NCBI RefSeq assembly: GCF_003285265.1
Contig: NZ_CP030239.1
Span: 558,001-622,000 of the forward strand
Direction of reading: 5' to 3'
Length of the DNA: 64,000 nt
DNA from: Paracoccus mutanolyticus
Lineage (GTDB): Bacteria > Pseudomonadota > Alphaproteobacteria > Rhodobacterales > Rhodobacteraceae
Below, in pieces: positions 50,453 to 60,176 of this stretch. Numbering within the stretch: the stretch's first letter is position 1; each line of letters begins with the position of its first letter. Under the pieces are notes generated by a model. It had not been told where the DNA came from. It worked only from the letters and a program-made list of their open reading frames with translations, and did no database searches. The position numbers and the translations under genes are program-made.

Positions 50453-51994
50453 ATGACCGCCCCTGCCCCCCGGAGCGCCGGCCTGCGCCGCCGGCCCAGG
50501 CCGGCCGCCCTGCTGGCGCGACCTGGGGCTCGGGGTGCTGGCCGCGCTGGGGCAGGCGCCCTGGAACCTGTGGTTCCTGACCGTCCTTGCCCTGGCCCTG
50601 CTCTGCTGGCGCGTGGCCGCCGCCCGGGACGCGCGCGCCGCCGCCTGGCACGCGCTGGCGGCGGGCTTTGGCCATTTCGCGCTGGCCATGTCCTGGATCG
50701 TCGAGCCTTTCCTGGTCGAGCCCGAAGTCTATGGCTGGATGGCCCCCTTTGCGCTGTTCCTGATGGCATTCGGCGGGGCGCTCTTCTGGGCGTTCCCGGG
50801 CTGGATCGCGGGCCGTCTGGCACCGGGATTTCCCCGGCAGGGCGTGGCCTTTGCCGGGCTGGTCGTCCTGTCGGACTGGCTGCGCGGCTGGATCTTCACC
50901 GGTCTGCCCTGGGCGCTGACTGGCCATATCTGGATCGCGACGCCCGCCGGGCAGACCGCCGCCACCTTCGGCAGCATCGGCCTTTCGGCCCTGACCATGA
51001 CGGCGGCGACCCTGCCCCTGGTCTTTCGGCGGGGCACCGGCTGGCGCGCCGTGCTGCCGGGGGCCACGCTTTCCGCCCTGCTGATCGCCCTGGCCTTCAG
51101 CGCCGGCCTCGCGCGCCTGGCGGGCCCCCTGCCGTCCGACACGCCCGTCCGGCTGCGGCTGATCCAGCCCGATGCGACCCAGGCGCTGAAATGGGATCCC
51201 TATTGGTCCGAGGTCTTCTTTCGCCGCCTGCTGGACCTGTCGGCCGCCCGCGACCCGGACCGGCCCGCGCCCGATGCGGTGACTGGCCGGAAACGGCGGT
51301 GAACTTCCTGCTGGACCAGGCGGGCACAGCCCCCCAGGACATCGCCGCCTATGCCGGCGCGCCGGTGATCCTGGGCATCCAGCGGTCCGAGGGCGAGCGC
51401 TACTTCAACAGCCTGACCGCCTTCAGCGCGCAAGGCACGGGCCCGGTCTATGACAAGTTCCACCTGGTCCCCTTCGGCGAATACACGCCCTGGGGCGATG
51501 TCATGGCGCGGCTGGGGGTGCGGGCCTTTGCCGCGCAGCACGGCTTCGGCTATTCGCCCGGCCCCGGTCCCAAGGCCATGGCCCTGCCCGGCCTGCCCCC
51601 CTTCCAGCCGCTGATCTGCTATGAGGCGGTGTTCTCGCGCCACCTGCTGACCGGGCCCGACCGGCCGCAATGGCTGCTGCAGGTCACGAACGACGCCTGG
51701 TTCGGCACGGTCTCGGGGCCTTGGCAGCACCTGGCACAGGCCCGGCTGCGGGCCATCGAATCCGGCCTGCCGCTGATGCGGGCGGCCAATACGGGCGTTT
51801 CGGCGGTGATCGACGCGCGGGGCCAGGTACGCGCCGAACTGGGGCTGAACCGCGCCGGCCGCATCGACGCAGCCCTGCCCGGCGCCCTGCCCCCGACGCC
51901 CTGGTCGCGCCTTGGCGACTGGCCCGCGGTGCTGGCTGCCGCCGCGGCCGTTCTGGTCGCGATGCGGCGGCGGTTGACGACAACCGGGGCGTGA
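50453..51994 (+). CDS. lnt: Apolipoprotein N-acyltransferase (frameshifts)
   Basis: An inner-membrane enzyme adding the third acyl chain to lipoproteins; about 510 residues. The N-terminal six-helix part reads in a second frame from about 50535 ([20 protein letters not shown]). The nitrilase domain has the catalytic glutamate in [11 protein letters not shown], the lysine in [16 protein letters not shown] and the cysteine in LICYEAVF. Losses near 50530 and 51289 shift the frame. It starts 10 bases after the helicase stop. Confidence 0.92.
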   Translation: MTAPAPRSAGLRRRPRPAALLARPGARGAGRAGAGALEPVVPDRPCPGPALLARGRRPGRARRRLARAGGGLWPFRAGHVLDRRAFPGRARSLWLDGPLCAVPDGIRRGALLGVPGLDRGPSGTGISPAGRGLCRAGRPVGLAARLDLHRSALGADWPYLDRDARRADRRHLRQHRPFGPDHDGGDPAPGLSAGHRLARRAAGGHAFRPADRPGLQRRPRAPGGPPAVRHARPAAADPARCDPGAEMGSLLVRGLLSPPAGPVGRPRPGPARARCGDWPETAVNFLLDQAGTAPQDIAAYAGAPVILGIQRSEGERYFNSLTAFSAQGTGPVYDKFHLVPFGEYTPWGDVMARLGVRAFAAQHGFGYSPGPGPKAMALPGLPPFQPLICYEAVFSRHLLTGPDRPQWLLQVTNDAWFGTVSGPWQHLAQARLRAIESGLPLMRAANTGVSAVIDARGQVRAELGLNRAGRIDAALPGALPPTPWSRLGDWPAVLAAAAAVLVAMRRRLTTTGA

Positions 51995-52011
51995 TCTATC
52001 GCTGCCTCTGA

Positions 52012-52056
52012 CCGTCACAACGGCTTCCTGGCGTGGCGGCGTAATCCAACGGAGCA
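52012..52056 (+). ncRNA. SAM/SAH riboswitch before metK
   Basis: CCGTCAC (52012-52018) pairs with GTGGCGG (52033-52039) and encloses AACGGCTTCCTGGC. The loop GCTTCC can form a pseudoknot with GGAGC at 52051-52055. This sequence and fold match the SAM/SAH riboswitch class known from Rhodobacterales metK leaders. GGAG is also the metK ribosome-binding site, 8 bases before the ATG, so ligand binding would hide it and reduce MetK synthesis when SAM is plentiful. Confidence 0.93.
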
Positions 52057-52062
52057 CTTCTC

Positions 52063-53228
<1,166 letters not shown>

Positions 53229-53236
53229 GGCCGCAG

Positions 53237-53257
53237 CCGGGGGTTTCACACCCCCGG
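53237..53257 (+). terminator. Hairpin after metK
   Basis: CCGGGGGT-TTCAC-ACCCCCGG, eight base pairs, 8 bases beyond the stop. No T-run follows directly, so it may act with the repeat that follows. Confidence 0.55.
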
Positions 53258-53265
53258 TCCCCCGT

Positions 53266-53383
53266 GGGATACTTAGGCAAGAAAGAAGCTCCAGGCGGCG
53301 CCAACACGCAAGGTGCTTCTTTCTTGTCCAAATATCCTGGGGGGAGCGCGAAACGCGCGGGGGGCAAAGCCCCCCCCTTTTTT
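53266..53383. repeat. Inverted pair of dispersed elements ending in a terminator
   Basis: GGGATACTTAGGCAAGAAAG (53266 onward) is the reverse of the direct copy GCTTCTTTCTTGTCCAAATA at 53315. The direct copy continues TCCTGGGGGGAG, GCGCG-AAA-CGCGC (53346-53358), GGGGGGC-AAA-GCCCCCC (53359-53375) and a T-run. The two copies could fold into one long hairpin. It lies between convergent metK and the J-domain gene, a natural bidirectional terminator position. Confidence 0.8.
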
Positions 53384-54008
53384 ATTCCTTGAAGCTGCGG
53401 CTGTCCTTGATCTGGTCCCAGGCCCAGACGACTTCCTGCAGGCGATCCTCGTCCGAACGGTCGCCGCCGTTCATGTCCGGGTGCAGGTCCTTGACCAGCG
53501 ACTTGTACTGCTTGCGGATCTCGGCGCGGGTCCAGCTGTCCTTGGCTTCCAGGATTTCCAGCGCCTTGCGTTCGGTCGGCGGCAGCTTGCGGGTCGCGGT
53601 GCGGCGCGTCTCGGGGTTGGTGCCGTTGGCGCCCAGGATCTCAAGCGGGTCGTCGATACCGTGGCGGGCCCATTTCTGTTCCTGCGCGGCACGGCCAAAG
53701 GGCTTGGTCGGACGCTCCCAGACCGTCGCATTGTCCAGGAACTGCTGGAACTCGGCCTCGGACTGGCCCTGGAAATAGTTCCAGTTCAGGTTGTATTCGC
53801 GGACGTGATCCTTGCAGAACCAGTAGTAGTCGTCCAGGTTGCGCGGCGATTTCGGCGCCCGGTACTGGCCAGGCTGGTTGCAGCCCTCCTTGTCGCAACG
53901 GCGGGTCGACGTCTCGAAGGCACCCGACATTCCCCGCCGGCCCTTGGCCTTGCGCTTCTTGTCCGAGGCGGCGGAAATGTCGAATCCGAACGGGTCGCTG
54001 TTGCTCAT
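53382..54008 (-). CDS. J-domain protein with an N-terminal cysteine-rich region
   Basis: A 208-residue protein. The C-terminal 70 residues form a J-domain with the HPD motif (SLVKDLHPDMNGG), which would stimulate an Hsp70. The N-terminus has CDKEGCNQPGQYRAPKSP and WFCKDHVREYNLNWNYF, with Cys/His spacing like a small zinc site. This order (zinc-like part first, J-domain last) is opposite to DnaJ. It resembles a conserved alphaproteobacterial DnaJ-like family. Divergent from bolA. Confidence 0.85.
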   Translation of the reverse strand: MSNSDPFGFDISAASDKKRKAKGRRGMSGAFETSTRRCDKEGCNQPGQYRAPKSPRNLDDYYWFCKDHVREYNLNWNYFQGQSEAEFQQFLDNATVWERPTKPFGRAAQEQKWARHGIDDPLEILGANGTNPETRRTATRKLPPTERKALEILEAKDSWTRAEIRKQYKSLVKDLHPDMNGGDRSDEDRLQEVVWAWDQIKDSRSFKE

Positions 54009-54076
54009 CTGACTGCCTTGTCCTTATCGGGACGCGCAGTTTAGGCTATTTCGCGCGACATGAAAGGGGCATTGGA

Positions 54077-54328
54077 ATGATCGTGGACGAGATGACCGCA
54101 CGGCTGCAGGCGCTGCATCCGACCCGGCTGGAGATCCTGGACGAAAGCGAGAGCCACCGCGGCCATGGCGGCTGGCGCGAGGGCGGCGAGACGCATTTCC
54201 GCATCCGCATGGCCAGCCCCGCCTTTGTCGGGCTGGACCGGGTCGCCCGGCATCGGCTGGTTCATCGCACTTTGGGCGACATCGTGCCGCGCATTCACGC
54301 GCTTGCCATGGAACTGGCCGAAAGATGA
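54077..54328 (+). CDS. BolA-family protein
   Basis: An 83-residue BolA/IbaG-like protein with the family signature HFRIRMASPAFVGLDRVARH and the invariant histidine in LVHRTLGD. BolA proteins partner monothiol glutaredoxins in iron-sulfur handling and affect cell shape under stress. No grx gene is nearby. The start is preceded by AAAGGGG. Confidence 0.92.
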   Translation: MIVDEMTARLQALHPTRLEILDESESHRGHGGWREGGETHFRIRMASPAFVGLDRVARHRLVHRTLGDIVPRIHALAMELAER

Positions 54329-54406
54329 GCCGTTAGCGCCCCCAGTCTTGCCCGCTGAAACCGCCCCGCGTATTAGCCGGATAACTGTAGAACAAGGACT
54401 TTGACG

Positions 54407-55372
54407 ATGACCCCGCCCAAGGATTTCAATGACCGCATGTTGTCTCTGGGCCTGGCCCGCGTCAGCGAGGCTGCGGCCCATGCCTCGGCCCGCCTGATCG
54501 GGCGCGGCGACGAGAAGGCGGCCGACCAGGCCGCGGTCAACGCCATGCGCGACCAGCTGAACATGCTGGACATCAAGGGCGTCGTCGTCATCGGCGAGGG
54601 CGAGCGCGACGAGGCGCCGATGCTGTATATCGGCGAGGAGGTCGGCACCGGCAACGGTCCCGAGGTCGACATCGCGCTGGACCCGCTCGAGGGCACCACG
54701 CTGACCGCCAAGGACATGCCGAACGCGCTGACCGTGATCGCCATGGCGCCGCGCGGCACGCTGCTGCACGCCCCCGACGTCTACATGGAAAAGCTGGCGA
54801 TCGGCCCGGGCTATGACAAGGACGTGGTCAGCCTGGACATGGCGCCGGCCGAACGCGTGCGGGCGCTGGCCAATGCCCGCGGCGTCAAGGACAGCGACAT
54901 CACCGTCTGCATCCTGGAACGGCCCCGGCACGAGGACCTGATCGCCGAGGTCCGCTCGACCGGCGCGGCGATCCGGCTGATCACCGACGGCGACGTCGCC
55001 GGCGTCATCCACTGCGCCGAGGCCGAGCTGACCGGCATCGACATGTACATGGGCTCGGGCGGCGCACCGGAGGGCGTCCTGGCGGCCAGCGCGCTGAAGT
55101 GCATGGGCGGGCAGATGTGGGGCAAGCTCTTGTTCCGCAACGAGGACGAGAAGGGCCGTGCGAAGAAGGCGGGGATCAACGACCTGGACCGCATCTATTC
55201 GCGCGACGAGCTTGTGACCGGCGACGTGATCTTTGCCGCGACCGGCGTCACCAACGGCTCGATCGTGGCCGGGGTCAAGCGCGAGCCGGGCTATCTGACG
55301 ACCGAGACGATCCTGATGCGCTCCAAGACCGGGTCGGTCCGGCGCATGATCTATCGCAACCCCGTGAAGTGA
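54407..55372 (+). CDS. glpX: Class II fructose-1,6-bisphosphatase (GlpX)
   Basis: A 321-residue metal-dependent phosphatase of gluconeogenesis. Conserved elements are GRGDEKAADQAAVNAMR, IGEGERDEAPML and the metal-binding DPLEGTTL, with TDGDVAG and GSGGAPEGVLAA later. I use the ATG at 54407, 8 bases after AAGGA; a TTG six bases upstream is less likely. Frame intact. A strong terminator follows. Confidence 0.94.
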   Translation: MTPPKDFNDRMLSLGLARVSEAAAHASARLIGRGDEKAADQAAVNAMRDQLNMLDIKGVVVIGEGERDEAPMLYIGEEVGTGNGPEVDIALDPLEGTTLTAKDMPNALTVIAMAPRGTLLHAPDVYMEKLAIGPGYDKDVVSLDMAPAERVRALANARGVKDSDITVCILERPRHEDLIAEVRSTGAAIRLITDGDVAGVIHCAEAELTGIDMYMGSGGAPEGVLAASALKCMGGQMWGKLLFRNEDEKGRAKKAGINDLDRIYSRDELVTGDVIFAATGVTNGSIVAGVKREPGYLTTETILMRSKTGSVRRMIYRNPVK

Positions 55373-55396
55373 CGGCGCAGACCGCTTGAACCGCGG

Positions 55397-55434
55397 GCGG
55401 TCATGGGGGATGAAGCCCCATGACCGCTTTTCTT
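55397..55434 (+). terminator. Strong hairpin-T terminator after glpX overlapping the recJ start
   Basis: GCGGTCATGGGG (55397-55408) pairs perfectly with CCCCATGACCGC (55416-55427), followed by TTTTCTTT. The right arm contains the recJ ATG at 55420, and GGGGGA in the left arm is the only nearby ribosome-binding candidate. Confidence 0.88.
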
Positions 55435-57165
55435 TCCGTCTCCTCCTCGCTGACCGGCCGGCTGTGGCGCGGGCCCGAACCCGGGCTCGAGCGCGCGGCC
55501 GAGGCGCTGGCCGGACAGCCGCCTGCCCCTGATCGTCAGCCGCGTGACTGGGCATGGCGCAAGGGACAGCGTTACGGCACGATGATCTGCGACCTGGAAC
55601 GGCGGCAGGTGATCGACCTGCTGCCCGATCCGCTGACCCTGTGCGAACATGGCTCCGCGCACATCCCAGCATCCGGATCGTCGCCCGCGACCGCAACGGC
55701 GGCTATTATTAGTCCGATGACGACGTGGACGGCGGCGCCTCGGCCGCGCTGCTGATCGACTGGCTGCGCCGTCAGGGGCGCGACGCGACCCTCTACATCC
55801 CCGACCGCATCGACGAGGGGTATGGCCCGAATGCCCCGGCCATCGCCGGGCTTTCGGCGGGCCATGACCTGATCGTCTGCGTCGATTGCGGCACGCTGAG
55901 CTTTGATGCCCTGGCCGCCGCCACCTGCGACGTGATCGTCCTGGACCATCACCAGGGCATCGAGACGCTGCCCCCCGCCGTCGCCGTGGTGAACCCCAAC
56001 CGCATGGACGAGGATGGCAGCCTGGGCCATCTCTGCGCCGCCGGCGTGGTGTTCCTGACGCTGGTGCAGTGCAACCGCCTGCTGCGCGAACGCGGCCTGC
56101 CGCAGCCCGACCTGATCTGCCTTCTGGACCTCGTGGCGCTGGCGACGGTGGCGGACGTGGCGCCGCTGGTCGGCGTCAACCGCGCCTTTGTCCGGCAGGG
56201 CCTGGCGATCATGGCGCGGCGCGAACGGCCCGGGCTGGTCGCCCTGGCCGATGTGGCGCGCATGGACGCCGCCCCCAGCGCCTATCACATGGGCTCCTTC
56301 TGGTGCCGCGGATCAACGCGGGCGGGCGCGTGGGGCGCGCCGACCTGGGCGCGCAATGCCTGGCCTGCACCGATCCCGCCCGCGCGATCCGCTTGCCGAG
56401 GAACTGGACCAGCTGAACCGCGACCGCCGCGCCATCGAGGCCGCCGTGCGCGAGGCCGCCCTGGCCCAGGTCGAGGCGCGCGACCCCGGCCTGGTCGCCT
56501 GGGCCGCCGGCGCGGGCTGGCACCCGGGCGTGGTCGGCATCGTCGCCGCCCGCCTGAAAGAGGCGACCAACCTGCCCTCGGTGGTGATCGGGGTGGAGAC
56601 CGGCATCGGCAAGGGCTCGGCCCGGTCGGTTCCGGGGGTGGACCTGGGCCGCGCCATCCATCGCCTGGCGGCCGAGGGGCTGCTGCTGAAGGGCGGCGGT
56701 CACGCCATGGCCGCCGGGCTGACGGTCGAGGAAGCGGCGATCCCCGCCGCCATGCAGCGGCTGTCCGAACTGCTGGCGCGCGAACTGGCCGACCGCAGCG
56801 GCGCGCATGAGCTGCGCATCTCGGGCCTGCTGGACCCGGCGGGCGCCACGGTCGAGCTGATGCAGATGCTGGAGCGCGCCGGCCCCTATGGCCAGGCCGC
56901 GCCCGCGCCGCGCTTCGCCTTTGCCGATCAGCTGATCGACAGCGCCGCCACCATGGGCGACAGCCACCTGCGCCTGCGCTTTCGCAGCCCGGGCAGCCCG
57001 CCCGTCGATGCCGTCGCCTGGGGCGCCATGTCGGGTCCCTTGGGCCCTGCCCTGCTGGGCGCGCGGGGCCGGCGCTTTCACTTGGCGGGCAAGCTGGAGC
57101 TGTCGCAATGGGGCGGCCGCGAACGCGTGCGGCTGCGCCTGGACGACGCCGCTCCGGCGGGCTGA
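55420..57165 (+). CDS. recJ: Single-strand DNA exonuclease RecJ (internal segment replaced)
   Basis: About 580 residues. The start (SSSLTGRLWRGP) and, after a break, the DHH core (YDVDGGASAALLIDWLRRQG, VCVDCGTLS, VLDHHQG) and the DHHA1 domain (GWHPGVVGIVAARLKEATN, LKGGGHAMAAGLT) are typical. Between about 55545 and 55710 native sequence is replaced by transposase sequence, and an indel near 56300 shifts the frame again (INAGGRVGRADLGAQCLACT). Its start lies within the glpX terminator hairpin. Confidence 0.87.
55545..55710 (+). mobile_element. ISL3-type transposase fragment inside recJ
   Basis: Reads DWAWRKGQRYGTMICDLERR then QVIDLLPD and, after small frame slips, WLRAHPSIRIVARDRNGGY. These are consecutive parts of the catalytic domain of ISL3-family transposases. 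Length is about 165 bp, close to the length of RecJ sequence missing here. No IS ends or target duplications are seen, so this is not a simple insertion. Confidence 0.82.
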
Positions 57166-57272
57166 GCGTGTGCGAAAACTTGGCCGGCGGGCAAACTTTC
57201 CGCTTGCCGGACAAGGCACCTCGCCTAAACACCGCTCCACGCCGCCGGGCACCAAGCCTTGCGGAACGCAGT

Positions 57273-57347
57273 GGCCCGTTCGTCTATCGGTTAGGACGTC
57301 AGGTTTTCAACCTGAAAAGAGGGGTTCGACTCCCCTACGGGCTGCCA
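57273..57347 (+). tRNA. tRNA-Glu (TTC)
   Basis: GGCCCGT acceptor pairs with ACGGGCT (one G-T), anticodon loop TTTTCAA reads TTC, T-arm AGGGGTTCGACTCCCCT is complete and CCA is encoded. Confidence 0.95.
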
Positions 57348-57372
57348 CTTTCGCCTGACAGGATCAGGCGCC

Positions 57373-57410
57373 GCGCCGAAATCCCCGCCGGATTTGCGGC
57401 GCTTTTCTTT
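57373..57410 (+). terminator. Rho-independent terminator after tRNA-Glu
   Basis: GCGCCGAAATCC pairs with GGATTTGCGGCGC (one bulged G), then TTTTCTTTT. It separates the intact tRNA-Glu from the truncated copy. Confidence 0.85.
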
Positions 57411-57511
57411 TGCCGCGCGGGCCTGCGATTTACCCACAGAAGAATGGCGCGGACCCCCTTGCGGGGGCGGCCGTGCTGGCCTAAACCCCGCCCGTCGCAT
57501 GGCGACACGCT

Positions 57512-57571
57512 GGCCCGTTCGTCTATCGGTTAGGACGTCAGGTTTTCAACCTGAAAAGAGGGGTTCGACTC
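57512..57571 (+). pseudogene. Truncated tRNA-Glu copy
   Basis: Sixty bases are identical to 57273-57332, from the first base through the T-loop. After GGTTCGACTC the sequence departs (GGCTTCGGCCCGCC), so the T-stem and acceptor stem cannot close. It may be a decayed tandem duplicate, or the 3' end may be wrong in this assembly. Confidence 0.75.
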
Positions 57572-57615
57572 GGCTTCGGCCCGCCAGCATCCCCGGCATC
57601 GGGTTTTCACCGGCA

Positions 57616-58140
57616 TCAGGCATCCGGCGCGGCGCGGTCGTCCAGCACCAGTTGCAGGAACGCAAGGTCCAGCCAGCGGCCGAACTTGGCCCCCACCTGC
57701 GGCATCAGCCCGACCTGGCGGAACCCCAGCTCCAGATGCAGCCGGATCGAGCCCTGGTTGCCGGCCTCGACCCCCGCGACCATGACGTGCTTGCCCAGGG
57801 CCCGCGCGCGGTCGATCAGCGCCACCATCAGCGCGCGGCCGACGCCGGCGCCCTGCCGGTCGGGGGCGACATAGACCGAATGTTCGACCGTGTGGCGAAA
57901 GCCGTCGAAGGCGCGCCAGTCGCCGAACGAGGCATAGCCCATCACCGCGCCCGACGCATCGACCGCGACCAGCAGCGGATAGCCGGCCTGCTTGCGCCCC
58001 TGCCACCAGGCCAGCCGGTCGGCCGGGTCCACGGTGCGGTCGTTCCAGATCGCCGTCGTGTGGGCGACGGCGTGGTTGTAGATGGCGCAGACGGCGGGCA
58101 TGTCGGCCTCGGCCGCGTCGCGGATGACAAGCCTGGCCAT
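57616..58140 (-). CDS. GNAT N-acetyltransferase, phosphinothricin acetyltransferase-like
   Basis: A 174-residue acetyl-CoA dependent enzyme. The N-terminus IRDAAEADMPAVCAIYNHAV and TTAIWNDRTVDPADRLAWW are typical of the PAT/MddA group, with the acetyl-CoA loop VAPDRQGAGVGRALM. Such enzymes acetylate phosphinothricin or methionine derivatives; the natural substrate is uncertain. It starts 4 bases after the MFS transporter stop, so they share an operon. Confidence 0.87.
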   Translation of the reverse strand: MARLVIRDAAEADMPAVCAIYNHAVAHTTAIWNDRTVDPADRLAWWQGRKQAGYPLLVAVDASGAVMGYASFGDWRAFDGFRHTVEHSVYVAPDRQGAGVGRALMVALIDRARALGKHVMVAGVEAGNQGSIRLHLELGFRQVGLMPQVGAKFGRWLDLAFLQLVLDDRAAPDA

Positions 58141-58144
58141 GGCC

Positions 58145-59359
58145 TTAGACCTCGTCCACGCGGCGCATCAGCAGCAGCGCCAGGCCCGAGCAGGCCAGCG
58201 TGGCCAGGACCATGGGCAGCGCGGTGCCGTCGTACAACTGGCCCACCGGCGCGGCGATCAGCACCGCCCCGATGGTCGAGACCGCCGCCACGACCGAGGC
58301 CGCCATCCCCGCCACATGGCCCATGTGCTGCAGCGCCATGGCGTTCAGGTTGCCGAAGGTCACGCCCGCCATGAAGAACACGCTGACCGCCCAGAAGAAG
58401 AAGGCGGGAAAGCGCAGCGGCTCGGGCAGCAGGTCGCCCCAGACCAGGACCAGCATCGTCCCCGACACCACCACCTGCATCGCATAGGCGCTTTTGACGA
58501 TGCGCCGCATGCCCAGCCGCACCACATAGCGCGCGTTCAGGACGGTCCCCGTTCCCGCCAGCAGCGCCATGCCGGCGAACCACAGGGGGAACTGGTCGCC
58601 CTTGCCATAGGTCTCGGCGAACAGTTGCTGGGCGGAACTCAGCAGCGCGAACATCTGGCCGAAACCCAGCGTCATGATGACCGTGACCAGCTGCACCTGG
58701 CGGTGGCCCAGCACCTCGCGGGCCGAAGCCATCAGGCTGGCAAGGTTCATCGGCCGGCGGCGGGCGGGGGGCAGCGTCTCGGGCTGGCGCAGGTTTACCC
58801 AAAGCGAGCCGACCAGCGCCAGCAGCACGAAGGACCCGAAGACACCGCGCCAGCCGACCAGATGGATGACGACGGCCCCGACCGAGGGCGCCACGGCCGG
58901 GACCAGGATGAAGATCATCATGACAAAGCTGGTGATCCGCGCCATCTCGCGCCCCTGGTACAGGTCGCGCACCAGTGCCAGCGACACGATCCGCGGCCCG
59001 GCGGCGCCCAGCCCCTGGACGAAGCGCGCGACCAGCAGCATTTCCAGCGACTGCGCAAAGACGGCGGCGATGGAGGCCAGCGCATAGATGGCAAAGCCCA
59101 GGGTGATGACGGGCTTGCGCCCGAAGGTGTCCGACAGCGGCCCCGCAACGAACAGCCCCACCCCCATGCCCGCCATGAAGGCGGTCAGCACAAGCTGGGC
59201 GCGGTTCACGTTCTCGGGGGTCAGGGTCTGGGCGATCTGCGGCAGCGCGGGCAGCATCGAGTCGATGGAAAAGGCGATGACCGCAAAGACCAGCGCCATC
59301 ATTGCGATGAATTCGGGCAGGGGTTGCCTGGCCAGGGGGGGCTGAACCGGGGCGGACAT
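58145..59359 (-). CDS. MFS drug-efflux transporter, Bcr/CflA family
   Basis: A 404-residue protein with 12 predicted membrane helices. The first helix begins FIAMMALVFAVIAFSIDSML, typical of Bcr/CflA with the conserved acidic residue, and the MFS loop GPLSDTFGRKPV follows. The family exports bicyclomycin, chloramphenicol and sulfonamides; substrate here is not known. Coupled to a GNAT enzyme, which may give a modify-and-export pair. Frame intact. Confidence 0.9.
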   Translation of the reverse strand: MSAPVQPPLARQPLPEFIAMMALVFAVIAFSIDSMLPALPQIAQTLTPENVNRAQLVLTAFMAGMGVGLFVAGPLSDTFGRKPVITLGFAIYALASIAAVFAQSLEMLLVARFVQGLGAAGPRIVSLALVRDLYQGREMARITSFVMMIFILVPAVAPSVGAVVIHLVGWRGVFGSFVLLALVGSLWVNLRQPETLPPARRRPMNLASLMASAREVLGHRQVQLVTVIMTLGFGQMFALLSSAQQLFAETYGKGDQFPLWFAGMALLAGTGTVLNARYVVRLGMRRIVKSAYAMQVVVSGTMLVLVWGDLLPEPLRFPAFFFWAVSVFFMAGVTFGNLNAMALQHMGHVAGMAASVVAAVSTIGAVLIAAPVGQLYDGTALPMVLATLACSGLALLLMRRVDEV

Positions 59360-59459
59360 CGAAAACCTCTTGTATGGAGCCCCCCGGACCTACCCCCCGG
59401 ACCCACGGGACGCAAGGTCGCGGCGTTGCAGAACGGCGGCGAGTGGCTATATCGGGCGC

Positions 59460-59882
59460 ATGAGCGGACCTTTGAACCTGATGAAACTGTGCGTCGGCTG
59501 CGATACCCCGGCCGCGCTGGACCAGTGGCAACGCCACCATTGGCAGGGCGGCCCGGCGCGCCATGTCACCCGGATGTGGCCCAAGCGCCAGGACGAGCTG
59601 CTGGCGGGCGGCTCGATCTATTGGGTGTTCAAGGGCATCATGCAGGCCCGCCAGCGCCTGATCGGGCTGGAGGAGGTGACCGGCGCCGACGGCATCCGCC
59701 GCTGCGCCCTGATCCTAGAACCCGGGCTGGTCCGCGTCGCGGCCGTGCCGCGCCGCGCCTTTCAGGGCTGGCGCTACCTGACGGCGGGCGACGCGCCCCC
59801 CGACCTGCCCGCCGGGCGCGAGGACGAACCCAGCCTGCCCCCCGACATCGCACGCGCGCTGGCAGAGATGGGCCTGCGCTAA
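59460..59882 (+). CDS. DUF1489-family protein
   Basis: A 140-residue soluble protein (LNLMKLCVGCDTPAALDQWQ, RMWPKRQDELLAGGSIYWVF). This is the alphaproteobacterial DUF1489 family, of unknown function. The pattern SIYWVFKGIMQARQRLIGLE is its most conserved part. Single gene, divergent from the MFS transporter and followed by a tRNA on the opposite strand. Confidence 0.85.
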   Translation: MSGPLNLMKLCVGCDTPAALDQWQRHHWQGGPARHVTRMWPKRQDELLAGGSIYWVFKGIMQARQRLIGLEEVTGADGIRRCALILEPGLVRVAAVPRRAFQGWRYLTAGDAPPDLPAGREDEPSLPPDIARALAEMGLR

Positions 59883-59913
59883 GCACGGCGTTCAAGGGGA
59901 CGGTGGCGGAACT

Positions 59914-59986
59914 GGAGCGGGTGAAGGGAATCGAACCCTCGTCTTCAGCTTGGGAAGCTGCGGCTCTACCATTGAGCTACACCCGC
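59914..59986 (-). tRNA. tRNA-Gly (CCC)
   Basis: On the minus strand GCGGGTG pairs with CACCCGC; the loop TTCCCAA gives anticodon CCC; GGTTCGATTCC forms the T-arm; CCA is encoded (TGG on the plus strand at 59914-59916). Confidence 0.95.
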
Positions 59987-60176
59987 GGCCCGGCTTGATT
60001 ACCGGCTCGCCGTCCGCCCTGCAAGTGCAATCTGCGCCGCCCCGGCGCGGCCTTGGGCGTGCCCAATCGACAACCAGGGGGATTTTTTGCGCGCGCCGGC
60101 TGGGATGCGGCATTGATATTTCCGGCTTGAAGGGTCGTTATGCGACAACAGGTCAGCACATGCCCCGGAGCACATC

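Noticed and set aside
57512..57571. Attachment site of an integrated element at tRNA-Glu
   Set aside because: The duplicated part is the 5' and middle of the tRNA rather than its 3' end, only 164 bp separate the copies, and no integrase is nearby.
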